A model generated the notes under the pieces. That model did not search any database, was not told the DNA's origin, and saw only the letters and a program-made list of their open reading frames with translations. From Tricholoma matsutake (taxonomy: Eukaryota; Basidiomycota; Agaricomycetes; Agaricales; Tricholomataceae), in assembly GCA_026075535.2 (NCBI GenBank), contig AP026538.1, forward strand, positions 18,112,337-18,176,336: a DNA stretch of 64,000 nucleotides, given 5' to 3'. Positions 33,614 through 45,930 of the stretch are shown one piece after another (the first letter of the stretch is position 1; each line of letters starts with the position of its first letter). A program made the translations under genes and the position numbers.

Positions 33614-34270
33614 TGTGGGGGGTAGTGGGAAGTTCTGCTGATGATTGGCTGGATGCAGTGGATGTCATTCTCAGTAAAAAGCAAAGTCAGGTGACAGTCA
33701 TGCAGAGTCATGTATAGTCATGTAGCCTGACTAAATTCCCTGGATTTTGACTGTCACCTTACCATGCAAGTCAACTGATAGTTACAATTCTCTAGGATGT
33801 ACAGTTATACCATGGTCAACCATCAGGCTCTAGCAGATATTATTAGCAGTCATACAAAAGCTTATAGTCATATTCATTCATATAATAATTACAGTAGGTA
33901 CATGTGTACATAATAAAACCACTAGAGAGTAGTGCAACAGAGGTGCCAACAATATAGTATCCTTTGACACAAGGCCGAGCTGGGCACAATGCACACTTGT
34001 CATCACCATCAGTGGCCTTGCTGGAGGTGTTTTCTTCTCATCACTGCCTGCCTGCAGTTGTTGGCACTTGTCCTTGCCAGTGGAGGCTCCCTGTTGTGTT
34101 CAGGGCTTGTCCTCACTGGTGGTGGTCTGATCCTTGCCAACCAGTGAAGTTGGCCTTGTCATCATCATTGATGGTTATCCTTCAGATGTGTTGTTGTTAG
34201 CCTGCTCAACTCCCTTGTCCCAGCCAGTGCTCTCCTTGCGGTTGTTGGCGCCTCCCCAGTTTCCCTGGGA
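33614..34270. other. Stretch with no recognised gene
   Basis: Short repeats of GTCATG/AGTCATGTA near 33690-33730 and of CTTGTCCTTGCCAGTGG-like sequence at 34060-34150. No protein family was recognised. Confidence 0.3.
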
Positions 34271-34606
34271 CCAGGATTCCAGAAGTATTGAAGCAACACC
34301 AAAGCACTGTTCTCAATATGTCATTGTCTTACCAGGCCTTTTCCATTTTAACATGGCTTGTGTGGAGTTCTCAGACCTTATGACACAAGAAAATTTGAAA
34401 GAAACCAGGTTTCCATTGAATGCATGATGTGATTCATCACATGTTTGGGCATCAATGTTAGATTGTTGGTGGTTGGAAGCAAAGGTTCAAGATTCTAATA
34501 GGGCTTCTCTAAAAGACTTTGCCAGGTCAAAACCAAGCTGGGATCTGATAGTAGAAATGTCTGAATCAATTGTCAAAAAGTCCATTGCAACAACACAAAT
34601 CATTGC
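34271..34606 (+). pseudogene. Fragment resembling fungal DUF6589-type protein
   Basis: One frame with a single TGA reads SIEATPKHCSQYVIVLPGLF, HFNMACVEFSDLMTQENLKE, then after the stop SSHVWASMLDCWWLEAKVQD, LKDFARSKPSWDLIVEMSES and IVKKSIATTQIIA. The pattern of LPGLFH, a CWxLEA segment, FAxSxPSWD and IVKKxxAT resembles DUF6589-containing proteins common in Agaricomycetes, often near mobile DNA. The match is from memory. It is cut at 34607 by Gypsy copy 2. Confidence 0.5.
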
Positions 34607-34877
34607 TGTAAGGGGACTAGAGGGTGCCCCATGTGTTTCTCCTATTTTTTATGTTCGTCCTATATTTTTCCTCACCTTGTTTCCTTCTATTCTTCATTTT
34701 CTATGATTTCTCCTTATTTTATTACTAATTTCCCTTTCCATCACATTTGTGCATGTTGACAGTTCTATATTTAGAGACAGAGTACCCCTTCCAACACCTA
34801 CCCCTTGGTACAATGTCATTTGGTGGCCTTGATCAGCCTATCTCCGCCTTTTCTATTTTTAGATTATTCTTTGATTT

Positions 34878-36316
34878 TTGCAGTCTTCACATATACTGGG
34901 CACTGGCAAAGGGGTCCTTAGAGTTTTCTCTTCAGATTTCCCTTTGTTAGGTGCGCCTCCAATCCCTGTAATATGTAGCATAATTTTAACTTCAGATTTC
35001 AGTTTGCTAGAGGGTGAGGTTGCCCTTATAGTAGAAAACTCTCTCTTAAGGCCTGAAATCATGAGCACACTGCCCAAGATAGGCAGGTACAGAGTGGACG
35101 ACACTTCCCAAAGCTCCATAGACTCCCTACATACTGTTCCCAACAGTCCCACCTTTAGTGCACCACCATTGTTGCCAAATGCGCCCCCTAGTGCCATTGA
35201 CACATCAGAGCCCCTTGACACACTTGAAAGGAATGTTACCGGAATACACATGCAAATTGACTTGCTTAAATCTACAATCGAAAACTTTGTCAGAACCCTT
35301 CAGATTAGCTCCACGACCAATATTCACCCCATTGTGACTCCAAGTGTGCCCAACAACAACAATGCACTGCCTAACACACCCACTAAGGAATGCACCCAGA
35401 TCAAACCATCCCCCCCCCCACCGTGTTTAATGGCGCATGTGCAGGAACATGCATTCCTTAATTCCTGTGAGTTGTACATCAGTCTCCAGTCTCATCAATT
35501 TGTCGATGAAGCTGCAAAGATTTATTGGGCCTTCACATACATGAAATCTAAATGCACCTATCTCTACATGGACTGTATTCTGCACCAAACTAAAGAACTT
35601 GGTTCTCTTCCTTTCTCCACTTGGGGTGACTTTTGAGCAGAGTTTGTATGCCACTTTTGTTCCCTCAATGAGTGCCACCAAGCAGTGACATGACTCAAGT
35701 CATCCTCTTACCACCAGGTATGTCGATCCATGGATGATTATATCGACAAGTTCAAAGATTTGGTGGACATGGCAGGATATAGGAGTGGGCTACCAGTGGT
35801 GGTGAAGTTCCAATGGGGCCTCAACCAAGAGATTCAGCACCAGATTGCACAGATGTTGGAAGGACATCCAGCAGACAACAATATCAATGCTTGGTATGAA
35901 GCTGCTTCACTCTGTGATGAGAACCAACTCACAAATGCAGTGTTTAATGCTGCATTCTGCACTCCAACTACCACCCCTGCGCCCTACACATTCAATTGAA
36001 CCCTTCCCCAGTGGAACCCCATTCCTATCCATCAGACTCCTGTGCCAGCTGTCAATGTTCCGGTACCAATGGATGTTGATGCAGCCTGTAGCCATGTGCA
36101 TAGGTTGAATCTCTGCTACTGCTGTGGGGAAACTGGACACATGGCTGGAGCATGTCCCCATTGCCAGGATATTCACATGCTCACCCCTGAGGGGCGAGAT
36201 GAACTCCTCCAGGACCTGTTGGCACTTGTAAATGTCAAGGAAGTGAAGGGTCAGGTTACAGAGGAGATCAAATCAGAGGTTGTAGAGGAGCAGGATTTTT
36301 CTATTCACAGTGAGTG
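34878..36316 (+). pseudogene. Gag of Gypsy copy 2 with zinc knuckle
   Basis: Frames read AFLNSCELYISLQSHQFVDE, AFTYMKSKCTYLYMD and LPFSTWGDF, then a TGA shared with copy 1. They continue SMDDYIDKFKDLVDMAGYRS and VKFQWGLNQEIQHQIAQML. Near 36113-36156 lies a CCHC zinc knuckle, CYCCGETGHMAGACPHC, followed by LTPEGRDELLQDLLALVN. A frameshift near 35430 and stops after STWGDF and YTFN break it. Gag would bind and package the element RNA. Confidence 0.8.
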
Positions 36317-36597
36317 AATCGTATGCCCTCATTGCCTGTCCATAACCACTTTGAAGTTTTGTCAGTTGAATCCCTGGAGAATGAATCTGATTCCATGACT
36401 ATTTCCCTCTCTGACCTTTCAAAGTTGGGTGAAGATGTATCTGCCCCTCCTATCTCTGCCTCTGCCTCACATCCCAAAATTAAATCATGGGAGTGCAAAC
36501 TGCCACACAAATATATTGTTGCATCCACTCCCTCAACACTTTCCTTGAGCCTGGCAATCGAACTACAGACTACCAACACTGGACAGATACTTGGTGT

Positions 36598-36947
36598 AGT
36601 GTTGCCATGGCTCAGCCATGTTTTTTTTGCTACTTTGGGAAATAAAATAGCTAGAATTCTGAAAATATTGGAGGACCTAGATCACATGATAAGCCGAGGG
36701 GTCCTCTGCCAACTCTAAGCGATCCGACCCCCGGTTCCCACGTTATGTAAGCAGCTTAAAATGCGGCTTAGCAAGCCACCATCCAAGCCGCTTAAATAAC
36801 ATGGGAACTGGTGGTCAGATCACTTAGAGTTGGCAGAGGACCCCTCGGCTTATCATGTGATCTAGGTCCTCAAATATTTTCGGAATTTTAGCTATTTTAT
36901 TTCCCAAAGTAGCAAAAAACATGGCTGAGCCATGGCAACACTAAAGT
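36598..36947. mobile_element. Fold-back MITE (350 bases) with 8-bp target duplication CTTGGTGT
   Basis: Arms of about 150 bases are near-perfect inverted copies, starting AGTGTTGCCATGGCTCAGCC and ending GGCTGAGCCATGGCAACACT, plus AAAGT on the right only. CTTGGTGT flanks it at 36590-36597 and 36948-36955. Removing it and one CTTGGTGT joins GQILGV to SVLLDSGATGLFIDAHL in the protease frame, exactly as in copy 1. The 8-bp duplication suggests a hAT-type source. Confidence 0.9.
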
Positions 36948-36955
36948 CTTGGTGT

Positions 36956-37449
36956 CTCTGTGCTCCTGGACTCTGGTGCTACAGGTCTCTTCATTGATGC
37001 CCATCTCACACAACAACATTGCCTGAATACTCGCTCACTCTTGCATCCGATACCTGTTTATAATGTGGATGGGTCCCCAAATGAAGCTGGTGCCATCCAA
37101 GAGGTTGTGGACTTGGTCCTCTGTTACCAAGATCATAGTGAGTGTGCCCTTTTTGCTGACACTCAGTGAGGAAAGCAGAAGGTGATCTTGGGCTATCCGT
37201 GGCTTCGAGACCATAACCCAGATGTTAACTGGCATACTGGGGAGGTCACCATGAGATGATGTCTGTCCAGCTGTCACACTTGTTTCATGGAAGCCAGGTA
37301 AGAGCACCATGGACAAAGGGCCTCAGTATGATGCACTCAGAAGTGTCATGCTGGACCCCTACCTGTGCGTGATGTGGAGTTGGAGGGGGTTCCTGATCTG
37401 GTGCTGGACTCAGATAACAATGAGGAGGAGCCAGAGGAAGTGGAGGAAT
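36956..37449 (+). pseudogene. Protease and linker of Gypsy copy 2
   Basis: SVLLDSGATGLFIDAHLTQQ (retropepsin active site DSG), IPVYNVDGSPNEAGAIQEVV and, after a TGA, KQKVILGYPWLRDHNPDVN, matching copy 1. The acidic linker ends near NNEEEPEEVEE where element F interrupts. Confidence 0.75.
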
Positions 37450-38878
37450 TTTGGAGTGAACCGAGACCACAACTGGCTTGACTACATTCAAAAGTTACAT
37501 AAAACTGGACTGGACTGCAAGTGACCAGTTTGTTGTGGTCTGGTACAGGTTTGACAACTGGTTATGGCCAGTTTAGGCCACAACCAGTCGTCCACCGACT
37601 CAGGTTGGTCTAAACTGACATTATATACACAATAATCTACATAATAATACTATGCTAAATTAAAATAAAGCCCCCCCCTCAGAGGTAGTGGCAGGGGAGC
37701 TGTGTGGATAATAAAACAAAACAAAAAGCACTAAAATAAATCCCCCTACCTTGCAAGATGTGTGAAGGAAGGGTGGCCTGTAAGCCCAAAAATGAGGAAA
37801 AAAAAAATGTTGCTCACTGTCATCGAGCTTCACCACCCACCACTGCCCCCACCCAGCCTTATTGTTGTCATCCATTGTCGCCGCCTGCAAGTGATGTTGG
37901 TGTCATTTGGCCTCGTCATGTGGTGGTGATCAGGGTGAGTGCATGGTGGCATGGCTGTGGTGCCATGTTGTGTTGGCTGGTGGTGACATGGCGGCAATGC
38001 TGCATTGTTGTTGTTGTTGTTGATGGTGATGGGTGTTGGTGATGCTGGTGATGGGCGATGGGCAGTGGGTGATGGGTGTTCGATGGGCAATGGGCATTTG
38101 GTGTTGGTGGTGTTGGTGTTGGTGTTGGTGTTCCCATTGCCATTGCCATTGTCATTGTTGTTGTTCCCCATCGTTGTCTGGCAGCACCTCCATCTCCCCC
38201 TGTGAGCAGTGGCTCACAGGCTGGGTGGAGGTGCTATGTTGGGATGGGAGCCATTGGGGGTTGGTAATTGTATGTTGTCATTGTAAAAGTAAAGAACCTA
38301 GAAATGAAAATGAAAATGTTAGTTAGTTATTGAACAGATAGAAAGAAAAAAATACATGCAGCCCAAATGACACTAATCATCATTTGGGCTGCTGTGCATT
38401 CAGTCTCTGTGTCCATTGTCATTGTCAGCAACTCCAACTCGCCCTATGAGCAGTGGCTTGCAGGCGTGGTGGTGATGCTGGGTCATGGTGGTGGTTCATT
38501 GATGTTGCTGGTCATGGGAGTGGTATCCACAAGTGGCACCACCTTCCTGTTTGGGTGTGCAAACATGACCAAATGGTCCATGCACACCTGCAGGATATAT
38601 AAACCTGTGCTTTTCATATTCTTTTTGCCTTGGGCTTGCTCCATTATTAGTTATTATATTACTATGTAATAGATATAGTGTATAGTATGTGTAAATAGAC
38701 TGGTTGCAACTGACTGCAACCAGTTTTCATCAGTTTTATATAATTTCTTAATATCTAAGGCTGCAACCAACTATTCTTAAGATTTGGGCAACTGCAACTG
38801 ATAAAAAGACTGGACTGCTGGTTCAGTTTGGTTTGGTTGGCAGTTTTTTGCAGTTGTGCAAACTGGACTTTTAAACAC
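37450..38878. mobile_element. Element F: putative non-autonomous DNA element with CCAGT/ACTGG-rich ends
   Basis: Homology to copy 1 stops after EEPEEVEE and resumes near 38879 (HPLHEVCATSNISQ), so about 1.43 kb is inserted. Both ends are crowded with ACTGG/CCAGT and GCAACTG motifs in opposite orientations (AAAACTGGACTGGACTGC on the left; GCAGTTGTGCAAACTGGAC on the right). About 24 bases of the target seem lost, and the duplication could not be fixed. The core has palindromic modules at 38196-38228 and 38440-38472 and one GCCCAAATGA...TCATTTGGGC hairpin at 38359-38391, in reverse orientation relative to element A. No transposase. Confidence 0.6.
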
Positions 38879-40686
38879 TAACTGCAATTCATCCATTGCA
38901 TGAGGTGTGTGCTACATCAAACATATCCCAATGCCTCGCTGGGGCCTTCCACAAAAACAATACTGCAAAATCCTCTACTGACTCCTTGCTTCCTCATCTC
39001 CATGAGTTCAAGGATGTGTTCTCCAAGGAATCATTCAACTCTATCCCTGCACGCAAGCCATGGGATCATGTGATCAAACTCATCCCCGGTGCAACCCCTT
39101 CCTCCTGCAAGGTCTATCCTCTCTCCCCTGAGGAGAAGTGACAGCTTGACCAGCTCATTGATGAGCACCTAGCCTCTGGACATATTCAACCATCGAAGTC
39201 ACCCATGGCCTCTCCCTTTTTCTCTGTCAACCAACTCCATGGAGCCCAATACTTCACCAAGCTCGATATCCATTGGGGTTACAATAATGTGAGGATAAAG
39301 GAGGGAGATGAGTGGAAGGCAGCCTTTTGTACCAACCTTGGTCTTTTTGAACTGCTCGTTATGTTCTTTGGCCTTATCAATAGTCCTGCCACCTTCCAGA
39401 CCATGATGAACAACATCTTCCATGACCTCATCCTCAAGGGCATCATTTGTATCTATCTTGATGACATCCTCATCTTCACTCGCATGGTTTTGCATTACAC
39501 ACCTCATACTGGAATGACTTTGACAGTACAAACTCTACCTTTATCAGGACAAGTGGGAGTTTGAGAAGACCAAGATCAAGTACCTTAGCCTGATTATCTT
39601 GGAGGGTCAGGCAGAGATGGATTCTGTCAAGGTGAATGGGGTCACAGCTTGGCCAATGCCCATGAACAAGAAAGAGGTGCAGTCTTTCCAGTCATCAATT
39701 TCTATTGGTGTTTTATCAAGGATTTCTCACATCATGCATGACCACTGTTTGACTTGATGGGGAAGGAGGCATGGAGGTTGGACAATGCACAACAGGAGGC
39801 ATTCGAAAAGCTTAAGGAGATGGTCACTTCTGCTCCCATTCTTACCTTTGCTGATGACTCACACCCTTTTCATATAGAGGCTGACAGTTCTGACTTTGTG
39901 ACAGGTGCCATCTTGTCTCAGCAGTCTCCAGAGGACCAGAAGTGGCATCCTGTTGTGTTCTATTCCAAAAGCCTTAGTGCTGTGGAGTGAAACTATGAGA
40001 TCCATGACAAGGAGATGTTGGTGATAATGTGTGTGCTTGAGGAGCGGTGACACTTCCTTGAGGGTGCCCAACACAAGGTGGAAATTTGGATGGATCACAA
40101 GAATCTTGAGTACTTTATGACAGCCAAGAGATTGAACTGTCATCAAGCTCATTGGTCCCTGTATCTATCCAGGTTCAACTTCTCCTTGCACCACTGTCCA
40201 GGTCGCAGCATGGGGAAGACCAATGCCCTCTCCCAATGCATGGACCATGGGGATGGCAGTGACAACAATCAAGACATTGTGTTGTTGCAGCCAAACCTGT
40301 TCACTATCTGGGCATTGGAAGGCATCGCACCCCACTGTGAGGAGTGGGACATCCTACACAACATTTGTTTTGTGAACCATAGCAGTTTACATGAGGATGT
40401 CATGGCCTGAGCTGTTGAAGAGCTGAGGAAGGGATCCACCCTCTCCTTGCATGCAGCAGAGTGGGCTGAAAAGGAGGACTTGTTGTATTTCAGGGATCAC
40501 ATCTATGTCCCCAACAACCCAGACCTTTGTTGGCGCATCATATCCCAATACCATGACTCACAGATTGCCAGTCATCCTGGACCTTGGAGGACCTTGGGGC
40601 TCATCTCACGGAATTATTGGTGGCCACAGATGTCATGGCTCATTGGTCAGTATTGCTGTACTTGTGACCTTTGCTTACACACCAAG
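38879..40686 (+). pseudogene. Reverse transcriptase, RNase H and integrase zinc domain of Gypsy copy 2
   Basis: RT: HEFKDVFSKESFNSIPARKP, GATPSSCKVYPLSPEEK, YFTKLDIHWGYNNVRIKEGD, FGLINSPATFQTMMNNIFHD and IYLDDILIFT (catalytic YLDD near 39454). RNase H: FHIEADSSDFVTGAILSQQS, WHPVVFYSKSLSAVE and, after a TGA, NYEIHDKEMLVIM. Then VEIWMDHKNLEYFMTAKRL and GKTNALSQCMDH. Integrase zinc domain: YHDSQIASHPGPWRTLGLIS, RNYWWPQMSW, CCTCDLCLHTK. It is broken by frameshifts, TGA stops and an 85-base deletion; it ends at the solo LTR. Confidence 0.85.
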
Positions 40687-41505
40687 TGGAAGGATGCCTG
40701 GTTTGGCAACCTACACTAGACTTAAGGTGGACTGGAAAGACAGGACTAGGTTATCTTTGTTGCATGAAAGTAGGAACCATAAGTTACTACAAATAAAAGA
40801 ATAGGAAGTTACTATACCTTGTTGCAATGGAAGTAGGAACAAAGGTTAAGGAATAAAAAATAAGCGATATATAAGAAAAAGATCGACTGTGTAAGTAAAA
40901 AACTGCATCAAGTGCAGTGTGTGATTTGGGAAGGCCACATCGGGTGTAGTCACATAATAGGAAGGTACCGCATCAGCAGTGCAATGTTGGCATTGATGGA
41001 TGCAGATATGGAGGTAATAATGTAAAGGTCATTGCTGGTGCATATGTTGCCAGTGTGTTGCTAGGATTATCACTGGTGGCTGTGTCGGTGATTGGGTGGT
41101 GAGTGGATATCATTGGCAGTGGCTGTGTTGGTGATGGAGGGAACAAGTTGTCAATGTCTGGGTGATGATGTACATGTTGTCATTGGGGTGTATACTTGCT
41201 GGCTATGTCAGTGGTTGTATGGCTCCAGGGGTATGTGAGGATGTCACCAGCAGTGGCTGTGCCAGCGCCATGGGACATTGTGAAGTAGATGTTGATTGTA
41301 ATGCACCATAATACAGATGCTCATGCATCTTATGTTGGTGAGTTGTTTCTGCGCCATAAGCAGTGTTGTAATTGCTGGTGGCTGTGCTGGCAGCGAGGGT
41401 GATTGTGTCAGTGATGTGTGTGGCTGTGTCAGCACCAGGGGAGTGTGCCAGCAGCAGCATGAGTGAATGTGCATAATGTCATAAGTCTGTGGGGCTGGAC
41501 TTACA
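40687..41505. mobile_element. Solo LTR (819 bases) with 5-bp target duplication CCAAG
   Basis: Starts TGGAAGGATGCCTGG and ends GGGGCTGGACTTACA (TG...CA), with CCAAG at 40682-40686 and 41506-41510. Removal joins DLCLHTK to IPRHKPIGELHPLPVP in the integrase frame. The interior is rich in GTTGGTGATGG/GTGGCTGTGT-type repeats (40980-41450). Confidence 0.82.
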
Positions 41506-41510
41506 CCAAG

Positions 41511-41692
41511 ATTCCTCGTCACAAACCCATTGGTGAGCTACACCCTCTCCCTGTTCCAGAGAGTCATTGGGATGTTGTCAATGTCAACTTTGTGGTGGAG
41601 TTGCAAGAGTCAAATGCATTTGATGTGGTGATGTGCACAGTTGATTCCATGGGGAAACATGCTCACTTCATTCCCACTCACACCACTGTCAG
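41511..41692 (+). pseudogene. Integrase core of Gypsy copy 2
   Basis: IPRHKPIGELHPLPVPESHW, DVVNVNFVVELQESNAFDVV and MCTVDSMGKHAHFIPTHTTV: the start of the integrase catalytic core, with the first Asp position replaced by Asn in VNVNFV (relatives have a D there). Cut by the LINE at 41693. Confidence 0.8.
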
Positions 41693-41960
41693 TTTTTTTT
41701 TTTTTCCCATTTATTCTCTTTTTGTGGCGTACCATATGTGAGAGATAAAAGTGTATGCTGTATAGTATGTTTATTGTGCTATGGTCCAAAGCGAATTCTT
41801 TGCCATCAGCTTGGAGAGACCACAGTGTGGCTCTCAAGCGCCGTTGGCGCCATAATAAGTGGTGCTGGACTGTGGATAGTGTATGAGTGTGTCGTCTTGT
41901 CTGTATTTGTCGTTCGTTCCCCATTTCTCTCTAGTGCTCCCCAGCTCCTTTCAGTCCCTT

Positions 41961-44900
41961 CTTCATTGTGGTTCTTCTACTAGGGTGGGTATCTCCCCGT
42001 ATGTGTCTTGTAGGCAGCCAGTTATGGCTACGAAAGTGAATAGTGCACATAACATTTTCTTCATCGTGAATAGCTTTGTCCTCCCCCCTGTTGCATTTCA
42101 TAGTGCTTGCCTGGCTTCTTCATGAACAGGACAGTGTAGTAATAAGTGTTGTATGGTTTCGTCACTCTGTTGGCAGGCTGGGCATTTTGGTGAGTCATTC
42201 TTTCCTAAGCGGTGTAGGTGCTTAGCTAGTGGCGCGTGTCCTGTCCTCAGTTGCATGAGTATACTTGCTAGCTTCCTTGGTAACGGCATGATGAGTTGGA
42301 TGTATTTTTCCGATGGTGCGTTTGGGTCGGTGTTCTTCATTCTCTCGTATCTGTATGAGCTTGTCCAGATGCACTGTGCCCATTGTTTCAGTTTCTCCCC
42401 ATAAGCTTGTTTCACTGCTGATGCGCTATGTGGGAGCTTGTTGCATAGGAACCTCGGTAGGTCATCCATGCTGCTGCTGCCCTCTGTTATGGCCTTCTTT
42501 GCTTCTTCTTCCGCTCGCTCATTTCCCCCCACTCCCTTATGTCCTGGTACCCATTTGACCTTTATCTTTATGCTGCTATGTGTCTTTTGTAGTGCTGTGA
42601 CGATGCTATGGAAAGCATCAAATATGTAATGACCTGGGTTGGGCTTAGTTAGTGTCATAGCTGTGATAGAAGCCTGATTGTCAATGTATATGCAAGCCAA
42701 CCATATTCCCCATTCCTTTTTGATCAACCATGTGCTTAGTACTGCGCCGATTCCTTCTCCTTTGTAAACAGTATGGTGTTGTGTGGGTCTGAGTTGGTAC
42801 CAGAGACTGCTCTTTGGTCTTCCTTGTCTGTATAGGACTGCGCTAGCTCCTACTTTACCTTCCATTCCCAAGCCGTCTGTGAAAACCTTTACGTCCGCCT
42901 CATCATGTGGGATTGATGCTATTGCTTGTTTGATATCCACCATTATTTCTCTGTTTTTACTCCTGGCTTCCATTTTGTATCATATCTGATTGCTTTGATG
43001 GTTTCTATTTTCTGTGGCTGGATGTTGTACCCATGCATGAGGTTGTGGAGGGGTGTCGGATGGCGCTTGACTAGATGGCTTGCTGCATTCAATACTGGCT
43101 TGTGTAGTGGGTGCATGGGCTGGTAGGGTGGTGAGCTGAACTGCTGCTCGTTGTCTGTGCTTGTCTACTAGCAGTTGGAATGGTAGTAAGTTTGCCATTA
43201 CTTCTATTGCATCCGTAGCCATGGTGCTCATGGCACCTGTGATCATGATTGCGGTGCATCTTTGGATTGCTGCTAGCTTTGTCAGTATTGCTTGTTTTGT
43301 CCCACCTTTGTCTGGAGTCTTTGTGCCCACTTTCTGGTGTGGGGTGAGGAAAATGTCTGCTGTGTAGAGCATTCTGGGGATTGCAATGGATATGTAAAGT
43401 TGGCAAAAGTACTTAGCATGTATTCTTTTGGTTGTTTGTGCTATCCTGTTGAACTGGATGATCCAGTCTTGACCTTTACCAAGTGCAGATGCACATTGTG
43501 CTTTCCAGTTTAACTTGTTGTCTACCATCACTCCCAGGAGCCTTGTGGTCTCTTTTGATGGTATCCTTTGGTTTCCTAATGTTAGAGCATTTCAAGGCAT
43601 GGGTATTCTTTTCCGGGTGTTGATTGGGTTGGGTGCCATCTTCCTGGTGATGTCTAGTAGTTGGAATTTGTCTATGCCAAATTCGCAATTGTGTAGTTTA
43701 GCCCATTCAAATACTCCTCCTGTGCGGTTCATTATGTCGCAGAGTTTGGTATGTGTTTCCATAAAATCCTTTCCTGTGGCAATTACTGCCGTGTCATCCA
43801 CAAATAGTAGCATTGACTCGCCTTTTTTGATGTCTGGGATTTTTAATAAGTCAGCATTGTATAATAGATAGCATATTGCCAAAAATGGGTCTCCTTGATC
43901 CAAGCCATTCAGTACTGCAAACATTTCTGTTTGGAAGTCATTGAATGATAGTGTTGTTTGTCTGTTTTATAGTCATCTCTTCATCCATTCCATGTATTCC
44001 ATGGGTATCCTGCATTTTTTCATGTTGTGAATGAGTCTTTTGATATCCACGCTGGGGAAGGCGCCCTTGATGTTGAGGAAGAGCGTAGATGCGACCTGGC
44101 CTTTATGCCATGCATCCTTGATCATTTTTGTTAACATGTGAATCGAGTGTGTGGTGGTGCATCCCAGTCTCACGCCGAAATGATTTGCTGGTAAAATGTT
44201 GAATTTCTTGCACATATGTACAATTTCTTCTGTCTGGCAGCTGTTCAGGAGGCGTGCCAAGCCATCCAATAGGACAATGGGTTGCCATGCTGTGGGCATG
44301 GTGTAGTCAGGCTTCCTGGGTTTTTTTAGTATCAGAGTTTCTGTGATCGACCATATCTTTGGGTAGTAGTTCAGTGTGTTGGTGGCATGGTACAGTGGTC
44401 CTAGGTGAGGAATGATAGCTTCTCTGGCATGTATGAGTACCAAGTTCGGGATGGTCCCACTCTGACTGGCTTTGAATGGCTTCAACTTCTTTATGGCCTG
44501 GTGTATCTGGTTGTTTGTTATGTTCTGGAATGTCCACTGCAGGGGCGGGTATATGTAGTTCTCTGGTGGTGGTGTTAGCCGTGGGTTAGCTGGTGGGAAG
44601 AATGTTTCATAAAACAGTTTTCCTTTGCCCACGTTGTCGGACTCTTTTCTGCATACTCTTTTTGTGACTGGGTCCTTCAGTTGAAGCATTGGTATCCTTA
44701 CTCTGCCTGCATCCATGGGTGGTGACATCACTAGCTTACTCGCTTGCCATATGCTCGTTCCATCTAAACCTTCCAGCCATTCTATCCAGTGGTCCGGTTT
44801 GGCATTTCGTATCTTCTCTGAGTATGCATTGCATTGCTGTCAATATTCTTTGTGAATTGGGTGGTCTGGGCTTCCACAGTGGTATTTGGATCTTCCCCCT

Positions 44901-45928
44901 AGCTGCATCATTTTCTTTTTCTCCTTCGCTAGTTCCATTGACCACCATCTTTTGGAGTATGGGCTGGGTTTTGTTAGCTGTATGTGTTTGTTGATGGCAT
45001 CTTGGATCGCTGTGTTTAGAGCTTCCAGTTTGTTGTTGAAATCTCGAATGTTAGTGATTTCTGTTGGGGTTGGTAAGTTGTCGAGGTTAGTTTTCAGGGT
45101 TGTTACCAGTTCTGGCCAGTTTGCAAGTCTGAAGTTGTGTCTCGGTTTTTGTGCTATCTTTGGTGTATGAATGTTCAGTTGCATCATGATTGGGTAGTGA
45201 TCCATTTTTATTGGCCATGAGGCATCTTCCATGTTGCATTTGACTATGGTGTCTATGAGTGCTTCGCTGCAGAATACATTGTTGACCCTCGTATGATTTC
45301 CTGTGCTGTGTGAGCGTAGCGTCAGTATGAATGGTGGGAGGGCCATCTTCATGTTATGTCTGCTTAGCATATTTAGTAGCGGTTGCATTAGTTCTAGGTT
45401 TGCTCTGGTGAAGAGGTGGGTGTTTCTGGCTTTGTCCCAGAGGGGATGGTGTCAGTTGAAGTCTCTCATCCATATGGTATATAGTGGTCCTATAGTGAAT
45501 CTTTGTCTTTCTCAATCTTGCATGTATGTGGATATGTGAGTGAGTGCTCCATTGTTCTCACAGTCATTGTATACCTTGATGATGCGTAACATACCTGATG
45601 TTCCTGTCAGTTATATTGCTGTAATATCTGGGTGTTGAACTGTTATTTGTTTCCAAGCGTCCATTAGTATGTTAGAATTAATGAGGATGAGGGATCGTGA
45701 ACTTTGTGGGTGAGTGCTATGGGTGCTTGGGTATACCATGATCCATTGCCTGTTGGCTCGAGATTTACCGTTGAAGTCGATGTAAGGTTCTTGTATCACA
45801 CACATGTCATATTCGTCTCACCATAGGCTTCCGAGGAGATCAAGTTGGCTTAGTAGAGACTTGTTAACATTTTGTTGTCGTATTTGGAAGGGCCTTCATA
45901 TTGTTTCGTCTTGTGGGTTCTCAGACAT
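41961..45928 (-). pseudogene. LINE ORF2: AP-type endonuclease, reverse transcriptase, RNase H
   Basis: The ATG at 45928 lies two bases after the ORF1 stop. Endonuclease: QQNVNKSLLSQLDLL, MCVIQEPYIDFNGK, MRDFN-stop-HHPLWD (the catalytic GDFNxHHP motif with TGA for Arg), MDHYPIMMQL. RT: IKKLKPFKASQSGTIPNLVL, KPRKPDYTMPTAWQPIVLLD, FGVRLGCTTTHSIHM, LFVDDTAVIATG (catalytic FVDD). RNase H: KVFTDGLGMEGKVGASAVLY, CIYIDNQASI, KWVPGHKGVGGNERAEEEAK. C-terminal CCHC: CPACQQSDETIQHLLLHCP. The frame is broken by about ten stops, mostly TGA, and a frameshift or two. The 3' end is approximate. Confidence 0.85.
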
Positions 45929-45930
45929 AG

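Noticed and set aside
33614..33960. Another solo LTR starting TGTGGGGGGTAG
   Set aside because: No matching CA end with a 5-bp duplication could be found.
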